A stretch of DNA of 64,000 bases from Desulfofarcimen acetoxidans DSM 771 (GTDB taxonomy: Bacteria; Bacillota; Desulfotomaculia; Desulfotomaculales; Desulfofarciminaceae). This document shows positions 28,437 through 37,431 of the stretch, piece after piece. Both the position numbers and the translations under genes were made by a program. The notes under the pieces are model-generated. The model saw nothing but the letters and a program-made list of their open reading frames with translations. It was not told the DNA's origin and ran no database searches. Numbering within the stretch: the first letter of the stretch is position 1; each line of letters starts with the position of its first letter. The DNA lies in NCBI RefSeq assembly GCF_000024205.1, contig NC_013216.1:3100001-3164000 (forward strand), read 5' to 3'.

Positions 28437-29540
28437 GGACAACACTCTTAAACCTATAGGGCTCAAGCCCTTGTCATATCTGCATTTGGCAAATTATGTC
28501 GCCAAACTAGGGTTTAGAAATATCTTAAATACATACGTACCTTCATGAAAATTATTCTCCAGCCTGGGCAGGGTTTTTTGCAGTTCATCCGACGCGAACA
28601 TATTTTTAAAAGGCAGGAAAAAAGGTTCGGATAACTTAGTTTGCCTGGGTGGCACTAGTATCTTGGACCTGTCCTTATAAAACACCATCTCCTTAATAAT
28701 CAAAAGCATTTCTCTGTAGCGTAAGTCTTCCGGCAAGGGAGTTCCGGGTACAGCTTTGTATTCACCATTCCACCGGCGAAAAGGCAGATTCCAGAGCGGT
28801 ATATGCCTGTATTTAGTTAAAATATCCGCCATATGAATACCAAAAGCATTGGCACTTATGGAAAAAGGATAAAAAACACGGCTATTCACTCCATTAATCA
28901 TTCTTTCATCAGGTATTACATCAAGCAAACCCAAATATGATAAGTAGAGATTAATGTAGCTAAGTTTCGAAAACAAATATTCTATACTGAGATGATCTGT
29001 TTTTTTTAAAATTATTGTTTGTCCCGGCCTCATACCGCTTATATAAGCGACTATCACAGGAACATCAAAAATACTGTTCATATCTTTGAGCAAACATTTA
29101 CCGGCATTAATCCAATTAATATCAGTCCAAAAAGTTTCCAGCAAAAAGAAATATTTTTCCGTTACAGTCAATGCTTCATATAGCTTTAAACGTTGATCCG
29201 GCTCTAATACTTTTTTCCCGTCCTTAGCTGTTACTTTTACAAACAACCTTCCTGATAGTACTAAATGATAAAAAAAATTCAAAAGGGGGTAAACTCTCAC
29301 TAGTTTTTCAGTTGACAGGATTTCCGGTTTAGTCATCAGCAAATTCAACTGATAAAGGTCTGTTTTGGATATATAAGAATTTACTTCTGCCAATGAAATT
29401 CTATTAGCCTTGAGATAGTCTGTAAATATGCTAAAATCACGGATTAAGGAAACAGGTTCCTTCTCAGTTATATTTAATCTGGGTGATTTTATCATCCTGC
29501 CAACCTCATTTCTAAACTTATCTCATATGTAGAGACACAT

Positions 29541-30140
29541 TCATCTAACCTTCCCTTTTCTAATTTTTTTACGCACTATATAAACGATTAGCCCGTAAGC
29601 CAAAATATAAGGAACAAACCTGAAAAAGGTTCCCGGATTCTCCAGAACAATAGAAACAGCGCTAAAAAGAATTGATTCAGGGAAAAAACCGACAAAAGAC
29701 GCCAGCAGAAAGCCCCTGTACGAAATACCCGAAAGACCGGCCAATAAAGAAAGTAAGTCAAAATGAACCAGCATGCTGAGACGAAGAAAAAAAATCAATT
29801 CAAATTTGTTCTGTTCTAACATATTCAGGTATTTGGCATCAAGTCTATCGCTTAAAAAGATTTGAATTCTCTCGGAAAAACACCTGGCTGCAAAAAACAG
29901 AACAGAGGCGCTAATAACAGCGGAAATATTTATTAATAACAGGCTCATACCAAACCTGTACATAAGAGGTACGGATAAACCGATGAAAGAAATAGGCAAC
30001 AAAATAAAAGGTCTGATTATGGAAAGAATAAGAATACCGACAGGAGAAAGTAAATGTGAGTGGCGAATAAAAAGCTCAATTTTGTGTAGATGATGAGTTA
30101 AAACGTAAATATTATACATTAAAGTAAAACTATATGCCAT
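29541..30140 (-). CDS. VTT-domain (TVP38/TMEM64, SNARE-associated) membrane protein
   Basis: A 199-residue polytopic protein with the TVP38/DedA-like core: the FIGLSVPLMYRFG entry, the F-[FL]-x-R segment IFFLRLSMLVHFD, and LLAGLSGISYRGFLLASFVGFFPES. VTT proteins are lipid scramblase-like or small-solute transporters in the cytoplasmic membrane. ATG 30140 follows GAGGAG by 6 bp, which excludes the longer reading. The gene is divergent from psd and pssA, consistent with a membrane-lipid role. Confidence 0.75.
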   Translation of the reverse strand: MAYSFTLMYNIYVLTHHLHKIELFIRHSHLLSPVGILILSIIRPFILLPISFIGLSVPLMYRFGMSLLLINISAVISASVLFFAARCFSERIQIFLSDRLDAKYLNMLEQNKFELIFFLRLSMLVHFDLLSLLAGLSGISYRGFLLASFVGFFPESILFSAVSIVLENPGTFFRFVPYILAYGLIVYIVRKKIRKGKVR

Positions 30141-30224
30141 TATTTTCTCCTCAAACAAAAAATAGTTTATCTTATAACAAATGTGCAGTATAATATGAAT
30201 AGAAAAATACACTGGAGGAAAGAA

Positions 30225-30851
30225 ATGATCGTTAAAGACAGTGTGCCATTGATACTGATACTGCTTATTCTGATAATAATATTTTATAATATTTATCAGT
30301 ATCTGGCTATACTACCCGCAATATTATTATTATTTGTACTGTTCTTTTTCCGTAATCCTAAAAGGACTATTGCTTCTGACCGCAAACATATATTATCCCC
30401 GGCAGACGGAACAATTCTAGAAGTAAAGGAGTTGAAAGAAAACAGTTATATAAAAGGCGAAGCCATAAAAATCAGTATTTTTCTATCTATATTTGACGTT
30501 CATATTAACCGAAGTCCTATTAAGGGAGCTATTACATTTACAGAATACAGACCGGGTAAATTTCTGCCGGCTTTCAAAAGCCATGCCTCAGATATTAACG
30601 AGAGAAATACTGTTGGCATAGAAAATGATTGTTTAAAGGTGCTGGTGCATCAAATTACAGGATTTATTGCCAGGCGTATTGTTTGCTACATGAAAAAAGG
30701 TGATCAGTTGGAACAGGGACAAATCTTCGGTTTAATAAAATTCGGCTCCTGTACGGAAATAATCGTACCCGCCAGCGTAAAAGTTTTCGCCGAAGAAGGA
30801 CAAAAGGTTAAAGGTGGATTAACAGTTTTGGGGGTGTTGCTTGATGAATAG
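30225..30851 (+). CDS. psd: Phosphatidylserine decarboxylase family proenzyme
   Basis: 208 residues, the short archaeal/Gram-positive type. A membrane-anchoring N-terminus (about 7-42) is followed by SPADGTILEV, the FDVHINRSP histidine segment and FGSCTEI near the C-terminus. Self-cleavage before that serine gives the pyruvoyl cofactor. The enzyme makes phosphatidylethanolamine from phosphatidylserine. ATG 30225 has GGAGG 6 bp upstream. The last codons overlap pssA, which makes the substrate. Confidence 0.9.
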   Translation: MIVKDSVPLILILLILIIIFYNIYQYLAILPAILLLFVLFFFRNPKRTIASDRKHILSPADGTILEVKELKENSYIKGEAIKISIFLSIFDVHINRSPIKGAITFTEYRPGKFLPAFKSHASDINERNTVGIENDCLKVLVHQITGFIARRIVCYMKKGDQLEQGQIFGLIKFGSCTEIIVPASVKVFAEEGQKVKGGLTVLGVLLDE

Positions 30852-31377
30852 AATTGGCAAAACGCTATTTCCTGTTGCGTTGCTGCCCAATATTCTGACC
30901 TTCTGCAATATCACAATGGGCCTGCTGGCTATTATTGTAGCTGCTTCCGAGCAATACACGCTGGCCGGCACATTGATTATTATAGGAGCTGTTTTTGATC
31001 GCTTCGATGGCAAGCTTGCCCGTAAATTTGAGGTAACCAGTGAGCTTGGCAAACAGCTTGATTCACTGGCGGACGTTATTACTTTCGGTATGGCTCCAGC
31101 CATAACAACCTTCATGCTGAGTTTTAGCGAGCTAAGAGTTCTGGGTTTGATTCTAGCCGTAACTTTTGTTATTTGCGGAGCCTACAGGCTGGCCAGGTTT
31201 AATATTCTTAATTATGATAATGTTTTTGTAGGACTGCCAATAACTGTAGCCGGCTTATTATTGGCCTTGTTTGCTGTATATCAAGCTAAATTTGACATAC
31301 ACCCCTATTTATCCGCTATTGGAATGGTACTTTTGAGTTACTCTATGGTCTGCAAGCACCAGATAAAAAAAGTTTAA
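30844..31377 (+). CDS. pssA: CDP-diacylglycerol-serine O-phosphatidyltransferase
   Basis: 177 residues of the CDP-alcohol phosphatidyltransferase family, with the full D-G-x2-A-R-x8-G-x3-D-x3-D active site (DGKLARKFEVTSELGKQLDS-LAD). Several hydrophobic helices follow. It joins serine to CDP-diacylglycerol, giving phosphatidylserine for the upstream decarboxylase. ATG 30844 overlaps the end of psd by 8 bp, so translation is coupled; TTG 30841 is in frame just before. Confidence 0.9.
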   Translation: MNRIGKTLFPVALLPNILTFCNITMGLLAIIVAASEQYTLAGTLIIIGAVFDRFDGKLARKFEVTSELGKQLDSLADVITFGMAPAITTFMLSFSELRVLGLILAVTFVICGAYRLARFNILNYDNVFVGLPITVAGLLLALFAVYQAKFDIHPYLSAIGMVLLSYSMVCKHQIKKV

Positions 31378-31389
31378 ATAATGGAAAAT

Positions 31390-31497
31390 CACCTAAGGCG
31401 GCTTTCCAACGCTACATGCACTCGTGCTCCGGGAAATCATGCGGTATTAACCTTAAACTTACCCGCAAATCCATAATAAGCATAATTTCCCGAAGCA
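31390..31497. repeat. Dispersed intergenic repeat, copy E (diverged)
   Basis: The opening hairpin has decayed to AAGGCGGCTTTCC. ATGCACTCGTGCTC, GGGAAATCATGCGG and the right arm GCATAATTTCCCGAAGC remain. It lies just after pssA and is followed by a terminator. Confidence 0.7.
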
Positions 31498-31503
31498 TAA
31501 AGA

Positions 31504-31540
31504 AAACCGAATGGTTACTTATGACCATCCGGTTTTTTGT
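31504..31540 (+). terminator. Terminator of the psd-pssA operon
   Basis: AACCGAATGGTTA pairs with the complement in ACCATCCGGTT (one mismatch) and is followed by six T. Confidence 0.8.
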
Positions 31541-31648
31541 GCTTTACAAAGGCCTTCTGTGGATGAATAATAATAATTTATATATATGCACATATTATGG
31601 CAGTAATAAGCACATTATATGCTTTAGCATATAATATGGAGTGATCTT

Positions 31649-32104
31649 ATGCCCTGGTTAATTTATACTTCTGCCATATGTTTACTGGCCTCAATCTTAG
31701 TCGGACGCAGGTTTTATATTCTTTGGGCTAAGAGTTTGCTCGGAGTATTAATTATGGTTATCGTTGATACCTTAGGAACCGAACTGCACTTATATTATTA
31801 TAAACATGGCTTATTATATATAGGCAACTTACCTGTCCTACATATTATAGCTGTTTACGCCACCACCCTATTGTTCTTAAACTGGCTTCCTCAAGAAAAC
31901 CCAAAGAAGATACTCTATACTTTATATTGCTCATTTATTTTCCTATTTTTGGAATCATTAATGTATCGCGCGGAAGCAATTATCTACCCCAATTGGCAAT
32001 TATATTACAGTTTTTTCCTAACATTTAGCGGGCTCCTGGTCTTGATTTATCTATTGAATTTACTAAAAAATAACAACCGCAATTATATACAAAAATCATA
32101 TTAA
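31649..32104 (+). CDS. Polytopic membrane protein, CBO0543-like, 151 residues
   Basis: Four to five membrane helices by hydrophobicity, with a short loop PQENPKKI and a basic C-terminus. The N-terminus MPWLI, length, and the motif ESLM(Y)R-x-E/G-A followed by NW are shared with the protein at 33899-34354, so the two are paralogs. They resemble the CBO0543 group of clostridial and bacillar membrane proteins, of unknown function. GGAG lies before the start. It converges on the oxidoreductase gene, overlapping by 4 bp. Confidence 0.65.
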   Translation: MPWLIYTSAICLLASILVGRRFYILWAKSLLGVLIMVIVDTLGTELHLYYYKHGLLYIGNLPVLHIIAVYATTLLFLNWLPQENPKKILYTLYCSFIFLFLESLMYRAEAIIYPNWQLYYSFFLTFSGLLVLIYLLNLLKNNNRNYIQKSY

Positions 32105-33171
32105 TTAAAAAATTTTTCCACCCTGCCGATTAGTTCAGTCCCCCACCTGGCAAAATCGATATTAGTATTATAAATAAACTGCTTTATTCCGGGCTTACCT
32201 ATCAAGGAAACCAGCCTATTCAAATCGCTATTATCTACACCTTTCAACAACTGCCTGAATGCCAGTGAGTGTTTCATATCCTCCTTTAGCTGCCGCAGCA
32301 GATCCTCATATTTTTTACCTGTAGCAACAGCCCTGCCAGCCAGAGCACCACTCTGAAGTGAAGCAAGCACTCCAAAACCCAAAAAAGGATCTAAAAACCC
32401 CCCTGCCACTCCTACCAATAATATATTCCCGACTTGATGAGGATAAACAAAACCCGCTATATGCTGCACCATGACCTCATAAACAATTTCCCATGGGTGT
32501 TTTTCAATTTCCCAAAACAGCTTCCAATATTCACGCGCTTGCTCAGGTGTGCTATAAGGAACAACCAGAGCCAAGAAAGCCCTGTTCTTTTCTAAAGGCG
32601 CTAAATAGGCGTACGCAGATTTAGCATACCTGGTATTAAGCCACATAACCAGTGTATTTAAATCAAAATCACCAATCACAATAGCTCCGATCAGGTATGT
32701 TTCGTAGGTATTTGACCATATTCCAAGAGTCCTGGAAATATCATACTGGCCATTGGCCACAACCACGTAGTCAAACTGCCTGGCCAGTTCAGCGTAATCT
32801 GCTCTAAAATTAAAATTCACTTTGCTTCTAATGCTCTCAAACAACTGAGTTTCTATGGAAACCGGATCATGCCCCCTGAGGAAAAAGTAGCCTAAATTAT
32901 CGCCTTTAACAGGAACTGTTTTTGTGGGAACATTCATAATAATTCTTTTTATCTTGCTTATTGGTCTGAGATGCAAATTATATTTAGACTGTAAATAATC
33001 CAAAGCATCATAAGGTCTGGTAAATAACTCTAAAGTGGCCGCACAGTGATCAAATAATTCCCCGGATCGATGCTTCTGTTCAAACACTGCCGGTTCAATA
33101 CCATGTCTCTCCAATTCATGTACACAGGCCAGACCGGAGATCCCCGCTCCGATAACAGCCACCCTCATCAT
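32101..33171 (-). CDS. NAD(P)/FAD-dependent oxidoreductase (geranylgeranyl reductase-like fold)
   Basis: About 356 residues. The FAD dinucleotide loop VAVIGAGISGLACVHELE is at the very N-terminus, followed by the acidic residue in FEQKHRSGE. A later GGFLDPFLGFGVLASLQSG is the second FAD contact seen in the p-hydroxybenzoate hydroxylase/geranylgeranyl reductase group. The substrate is unknown; lipid or quinone-like compounds are usual. ATG 33171 and ATG 33168 are both served by GAGGG. The last 4 bp overlap the convergent membrane gene. Confidence 0.75.
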   Translation of the reverse strand: MMRVAVIGAGISGLACVHELERHGIEPAVFEQKHRSGELFDHCAATLELFTRPYDALDYLQSKYNLHLRPISKIKRIIMNVPTKTVPVKGDNLGYFFLRGHDPVSIETQLFESIRSKVNFNFRADYAELARQFDYVVVANGQYDISRTLGIWSNTYETYLIGAIVIGDFDLNTLVMWLNTRYAKSAYAYLAPLEKNRAFLALVVPYSTPEQAREYWKLFWEIEKHPWEIVYEVMVQHIAGFVYPHQVGNILLVGVAGGFLDPFLGFGVLASLQSGALAGRAVATGKKYEDLLRQLKEDMKHSLAFRQLLKGVDNSDLNRLVSLIGKPGIKQFIYNTNIDFARWGTELIGRVEKFFN

Positions 33172-33261
33172 TCTCACCCTCTTATCATAAAGTAATGTAT
33201 TTTATTTTTCGGATTCATATATAATATCTCTACTAAAATATCTTATTTGAGAGGTGATCAT

Positions 33262-33477
33262 GTGACTAATTACTCCAGCTTAAGTGATAAGGACTTTCTC
33301 ACGGCCTTTTTTAAAAAAGCTTCTGTAAGGGAAAAGCACAGGCGCGCAAAATTTCTGGCGCTATCGGAAAACATAACGGACAGGCGGCTGAAAAACCTTT
33401 TCGCAGATTTTGCTGCCGGCTGTGATAAACATCTGATTTTGTTAAAAATAGAAATGGATAATTTAAATATTAAATAG
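33262..33477 (+). CDS. Short ferritin-like helical protein, 71 residues
   Basis: The start is GTG 33262, 5 bp after GAGGTG; the ATG just before it runs straight into a stop. The protein is a two-helix hairpin by pattern (SDKDFLTAFFKKASVREKHRRAKFLALSENITDRRLKNLFADF). Its acidic and histidine positions recall half of a ferritin-like bundle. It probably pairs with the next gene, 18 bp downstream. A metal role is inferred and weak. Confidence 0.55.
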   Translation: MTNYSSLSDKDFLTAFFKKASVREKHRRAKFLALSENITDRRLKNLFADFAAGCDKHLILLKIEMDNLNIK

Positions 33478-33495
33478 AAAAAACCGGAGGGCAAT

Positions 33496-33765
33496 ATGAA
33501 CACTGTTGATCTATTGTATGATGTTCTTCAGGATAAACTGGCCAATCAGAGATTTTATAATGAGGCTATGCTTGTCGTTATTAATCCTTCCGCCAGGGAA
33601 TTGTTTAAAAAATTAAGAGATGAAGAGGAGCAGCACAGCATAGTTCTCCAACAAGAAATACTGGCCATTGAAGCTAAGCCTTTTCCTATCAACAAATTTT
33701 TGGGGTTTAAAAAAGAAAAATACATTTCCAATATAGATATTAATAACAGTTCAGAAGACTCTTAG
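33496..33765 (+). CDS. Short ferritin-like protein, 89 residues
   Basis: CCGGAGG lies 7 bp before the ATG. The first 55 residues form a helical pair with RDEEEQHSIVLQQEI, a rubrerythrin/CotF-like E-x2-H metal-binding pattern, and the rest is a polar tail. It would make a four-helix unit only as a dimer or with the preceding 71-residue protein. CotF-like coat proteins and rubrerythrin fragments are both possible. Confidence 0.6.
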   Translation: MNTVDLLYDVLQDKLANQRFYNEAMLVVINPSARELFKKLRDEEEQHSIVLQQEILAIEAKPFPINKFLGFKKEKYISNIDINNSSEDS

Positions 33766-33784
33766 AGGGTTGTTAAAGCTTTCC

Positions 33785-33871
33785 TTACTTTATGCCGCGT
33801 AAAAACTGCAGCCACAATCCAAATATAATGCTTATGCCCAGCATCAAGAGAGAAAAGGCGGTCAGACTCAT
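33785..33871 (-). CDS. Single-span micro-protein, 28 residues
   Basis: Start ATG 33871 (or TTG 33874), with AAGGAG 8-11 bp upstream. The sequence is almost wholly one membrane helix (residues 3-23, SLTAFSLLMLGISIIFGLWL) with a basic end RGIK. It resembles small transporter or regulator subunits, but no transporter gene adjoins it. It is followed on the same strand by nothing recognisable, because the ferritin-like gene is opposite. Confidence 0.45.
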   Translation of the reverse strand: MSLTAFSLLMLGISIIFGLWLQFLRGIK

Positions 33872-33898
33872 CAATTTACTATCTCCTTAAAATATATT

Positions 33899-34354
33899 TT
33901 AATAAGCTTTTTTTTGTTCTATTGCATTTATAACTAATCCCCCGATATAACTAAAGGAAAAAAAGGTCAATAAGTCTATTCCAAAGCTGGCCAGCAAATG
34001 CCAATTATGATAACTTGCTGCTCCGGATTTGACAATCAAAGATTCCATAGACAAATAGGCCACTGAAAAAACGAGTATATTGGCAACTTGCAGCAGCCTG
34101 TTTGGCTGCAAGAATTGAAAAAACAGGGCACCCATAGTAAATACCGGTCCCCAAATATAGAAGAGGGAACTACCAAAAAAAGGGATAATAAGGTACCTAA
34201 ACTCATACAAACCCATCTGCTGAATGCCCCAATCCACTATCGATGCCAGGGCGGCAAACATAAATCCTCCCCACAGACCAACAGCCATCCTTTTCCTATC
34301 GAAAAACATGAAAAATAATATCCAGCTAAATATGAATACGATCAACCAGGGCAT
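33899..34354 (-). CDS. Polytopic membrane protein, CBO0543-like, paralog of the 31.6-kb protein
   Basis: 151 residues, five hydrophobic segments, N-terminus MPWLIVFIF. It shares length and the SMESLI-x-K/R-x-G/E-A/A-x-Y-NW pattern with the gene at 31649. It lies just upstream of the 28-residue micro-protein on the same strand and divergent from the germinant-receptor operon. Function unknown; spore-former distribution of the family is recalled, not tested. Confidence 0.65.
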   Translation of the reverse strand: MPWLIVFIFSWILFFMFFDRKRMAVGLWGGFMFAALASIVDWGIQQMGLYEFRYLIIPFFGSSLFYIWGPVFTMGALFFQFLQPNRLLQVANILVFSVAYLSMESLIVKSGAASYHNWHLLASFGIDLLTFFSFSYIGGLVINAIEQKKAY

Positions 34355-34484
34355 GATTGTTCTCCCACTCCTTTTGCTATCCCGGCTCGGTTGAATTGTA
34401 TATTTATTATTCCTTTTAAAGCAGGAATAATTCTACGGACTAAGGATAACATATAATTACAAATAAAGAATAGGATGGCATGCT

Positions 34485-36353
34485 ATGAATATGATTAATA
34501 AACTCCTTAAGTATATCAGTTTCCATGAAAGTTCAGCACAGGAAGAGTTTATTCTGTCTGAAAACAATAAAAAAAATAAACTAGGTTCGTCTCACACCGA
34601 AAATGTATCTACAGAATCAGAAAAAAGCTTACCGTCTGATGAACGTATTAAAGAAGATAATAAAAGCGGACATTTAGCCAATCAAAATAAAATAAACAAC
34701 ATCAATAATAAGGATAATATATCAGCTGTCAAGCGTAAGATTAGAAAACCAATCAGCCTTTCTGAGTTGAAAGTGCAAAAAAATACAAAACAAGATCAAC
34801 ATGAAGAACCTGGCGACACTTGTCAGATAAAGATTGACACTTGCCTGGAAACTAACAAAAAAATACTCAAGCTTCTCTACGGCCTGCCTAAGAATAAGGA
34901 TGTTGTTATACGCGAATTCACTTTAGGTACAACACCTGAGATACAAGGTTTTCTGGTTTTTATTGACGGGTTAACAGATAAAGCCCTGCAAGATATGTTG
35001 TTAAAAACTTTAATGCTGCAGACAAAGGAAAAGCATCTCGGCCCTGATGCAAATAATGCCGAATTTATGATAAAGAATCTAATTCCCGGCAATCAGGTTA
35101 ATACCTATAATAATTATCGAAAGGTTTTGGATGCGATAAATTACGGTGAAACAGCCATTTTTTTAGAAAATTTATCTCATGCAATTACAGTAGAAACTAA
35201 AGGCTGGGAGCACCGTGCCGTAAGCAGAACCATGGTTGAGCAAATTGTACGGGGCCCACAGGAAGCATTCACTGAAACACTCAGGGCAAATACTGCTTTA
35301 ATCAGGAAAATGCTTAAAAACGAAAACCTGATCACTGAGATGATTCCTGCCGGCGTGCGAAATCACGGTAATGTAGCCATAATGTACATAAACAATTTGG
35401 CCAACCCAATGCTGGTAAAAGAAGTGAAAAAACGAGTGGCCAGTATAAAAACCGATCTGCTTACAGATAGCGGTCTGCTGGAACAATTTATTGAGGATCA
35501 TCCTTACAACCTCAACCCTCAAGTAATTGCCACGGAAAGACCGGACCGGGTAACAGCACTACTGATAGAAGGCCGGGTTGCTATTATTGTTAACGGGAGT
35601 CCTTTTGTTCTGATAGTGCCTACAACCATGTTTGATTTGCTTCATACAGGAGAAGAAAACTATTTGCGCTGGCAATACGGTACTTTCCTGCGATATATCA
35701 GAACCCTGGCTTTCTACATAGCTTTTTTATTGCCTGGAGTTTACCTTTCCATCGTTCTTTTTCATCATGAAATGATCCCCACCGACCTGCTTTTAGCCAT
35801 TGCAGGCAACAGGGAGAAAGTACCTTTCCCATCAGTAGTCGAGGTACTGCTGATGGAATTATCTTTTGAGATGATCAGGGAGGCGGGTCTTAGACTGCCC
35901 GGTATGATGGGATCAACCATAGGTATTGTGGGGGCTTTGATTTTAGGACAGGCAGCAGTCCAGGCTAATATAGTCAGTCCCATTTTAGTTATTTTAGTTG
36001 CCGTTACCGGCTTAGCCTCCTTTGCTATACCCAATTACTCCATGTCCTTTGCATTGCGCATCTATAGATTTTTTTATATCGTTCTTGGCGCCAGCATGGG
36101 TTTTTTCGGAATAACACTTGGACTGAGCGTCCATATTTTTTTAACGGTTAACATGAAATCTTTCGGCGTACCTTACCTGACGCCAATGGGTCCACGTGTA
36201 GCGCCGGGAACAGACGTAGTTACGCGATTGCCGCTATTCTTCCAGGAAAAAAGACCGGACTACATAAATCCATTGGATAAAATCCGACAGCCGGAAATTT
36301 CTCGCGGTTGGATCAAAAACCGGGAGGCAGGGGAAGATGAAGAAACAAAGTAA
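34485..36353 (+). CDS. Spore germinant receptor A subunit
   Basis: 622 residues. A hydrophilic Ser/Asn/Lys-rich N-terminal extension (about 20-120) precedes the GerABKA domain. Its cytoplasmic part contains VVIREFTLGTTP, and the membrane part has the conserved proline-rich stretches LPGVYLSIVLFHHEMIPTDLL and LRLPGMMGSTIGIVGALILGQAAV. It sits in the spore inner membrane with the B and C subunits and senses germinants. The next gene overlaps by 17 bp, so this is the first gene of an A-B-C-small protein operon. Confidence 0.93.
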   Translation: MNMINKLLKYISFHESSAQEEFILSENNKKNKLGSSHTENVSTESEKSLPSDERIKEDNKSGHLANQNKINNINNKDNISAVKRKIRKPISLSELKVQKNTKQDQHEEPGDTCQIKIDTCLETNKKILKLLYGLPKNKDVVIREFTLGTTPEIQGFLVFIDGLTDKALQDMLLKTLMLQTKEKHLGPDANNAEFMIKNLIPGNQVNTYNNYRKVLDAINYGETAIFLENLSHAITVETKGWEHRAVSRTMVEQIVRGPQEAFTETLRANTALIRKMLKNENLITEMIPAGVRNHGNVAIMYINNLANPMLVKEVKKRVASIKTDLLTDSGLLEQFIEDHPYNLNPQVIATERPDRVTALLIEGRVAIIVNGSPFVLIVPTTMFDLLHTGEENYLRWQYGTFLRYIRTLAFYIAFLLPGVYLSIVLFHHEMIPTDLLLAIAGNREKVPFPSVVEVLLMELSFEMIREAGLRLPGMMGSTIGIVGALILGQAAVQANIVSPILVILVAVTGLASFAIPNYSMSFALRIYRFFYIVLGASMGFFGITLGLSVHIFLTVNMKSFGVPYLTPMGPRVAPGTDVVTRLPLFFQEKRPDYINPLDKIRQPEISRGWIKNREAGEDEETK

Positions 36354-37431
36354 ATTCGGCTCAACTGAAGCTTTTGTTTTACTGACTATGACCATGTCCG
36401 CCAGAATCTTCTTAAGTTTTCCTGCTAACTTAATCGATACGGGAAAAAATGCTGCCTGGATAACACCTATCGGAGGGCTTTTGGTTTGCCTGGGCGGTAT
36501 GTTGATTATGAGCAAATTGTTAAAGCACAATCCGGATAAAAATATTGTGCAAATCACTGAAGAGACATTGGGCTGCTACCTGGGTACCGCGGTTAATCTG
36601 ATATATGTTATATTTTTTATGTCGATAGCGGCTTTATTCACCAGAGAATTTAGTGAGGAAATGACAACAGTCGGCTTGACCAGCACACCGATTAGCATTA
36701 TTACCATTGGATATTTGGCAGTTTGCCTGGTGGGAGCTTACCTTGGTTTGGAGACACTGGCTAGGGCAGCCAGCGTAACTTACCCCTTTGTGGCCATAGG
36801 CATTATAGTTTTATTGATAGCTCTTTACCCTATCTGGGAATACAGCAATATTTTTCCACTAATCGGCAGTTCATTATATGATATTTTTGTCGTTGGAACG
36901 TTCAAAACGGCTGCCGTCAGTGAGATTATTCTGGCCGGTGTAATTGTTAGGTCTTTCGGTGACTATAAACAAATTGTCCGCGTTGGCTACAGCGCCTCAT
37001 TTGCCAGTTTCTTACTCCTAATAATGATGCTTCTGGTTATGATCCTGACACATAGCTGGCGCATAGCCGGAGAAGTAGCCTTTCCCTTTTATAGGCTGGC
37101 TAAAATAATATATTTAAGCATCTTCTTTCAGCGTGTTGAGTCCATATTTATTATCATCTGGTCTTTTATTGCTATTTTGAAAATAGCAATAACACTATAT
37201 GCCGCGGCTTTTACCCTGGCTGAGAGCCTGAAACTTCCTGATCACAGGCCTTTACTATGGCCTTTAGCCATGATTTTGTTTATACTAAGCTTTTTGCCAA
37301 ACGATATGCCGACAACGATATATCTGGACAGCACCTTCCTGCGCCCCGGTGCCCTGATACCAAACTATATTATTCCGATTTTATTACTGCTGATTATAAA
37401 ATTCAAGGGGACAAGACAAAATGTTAAATAA
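36337..37431 (+). CDS. Spore germinant receptor B subunit (GerAB/GerBB-type permease)
   Basis: 364 residues, about ten membrane helices, APC superfamily fold of the spore permease family. The N-terminal FVLLTMTMSARIFLSFP and the middle ARAASVTYPFVAIGI are typical. It is the germinant-binding subunit. GGAGGCAGGGG lies before the ATG, inside the A-subunit gene. The last 11 bp overlap the C-subunit gene. Confidence 0.92.
   Translation: MKKQSKFGSTEAFVLLTMTMSARIFLSFPANLIDTGKNAAWITPIGGLLVCLGGMLIMSKLLKHNPDKNIVQITEETLGCYLGTAVNLIYVIFFMSIAALFTREFSEEMTTVGLTSTPISIITIGYLAVCLVGAYLGLETLARAASVTYPFVAIGIIVLLIALYPIWEYSNIFPLIGSSLYDIFVVGTFKTAAVSEIILAGVIVRSFGDYKQIVRVGYSASFASFLLLIMMLLVMILTHSWRIAGEVAFPFYRLAKIIYLSIFFQRVESIFIIIWSFIAILKIAITLYAAAFTLAESLKLPDHRPLLWPLAMILFILSFLPNDMPTTIYLDSTFLRPGALIPNYIIPILLLLIIKFKGTRQNVK

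Larger units (their letters stand above)
26504..28512 (+). mobile_element. IS1634-family insertion sequence, complete
   Basis: A 2,009-bp element with imperfect terminal inverted repeats of about 28 bp beginning CCCTAGTTTGGCGACAT and ending in its complement. It is flanked by the 6-bp direct repeat TTTAGA at 26498-26503 and 28513-28518. It carries one transposase gene with its own promoter, and a hairpin near 26563-26596 (CTTAAAAAAGTGT paired with ACACTTTTTTAAG) that could block incoming transcription. Intact ends and frame suggest a recent insertion. Confidence 0.9.
26173..29495 (-). pseudogene. Gene with C-terminal pRiA4b ORF-3-like domain, split by an insertion sequence
   Basis: The 5' part runs from ATG 29495 (GAGG 8 bp upstream) to the element at 28512; the stop now comes from the insertion end (NPSLAT*). 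The 3' part is at 26173-26503. Joining them after removing 26504-28512 and one copy of TTTAGA gives one open frame of about 435 residues ending at TAG 26173-26175. Over the junction it reads YVFKIFLNKNNCRHVELA then LADLHLAVQEAL, a pRiA4b ORF-3 (PF07929) signature, and further on YTYDGEEKMKFVLLLE. The N-terminal 300 residues have no domain I recognise. The present copy is truncated and probably inactive. Confidence 0.85.

Noticed and set aside
31416-31634. 72-codon ORF after pssA
   Set aside because: It covers a repeat and a terminator; no ribosome site.
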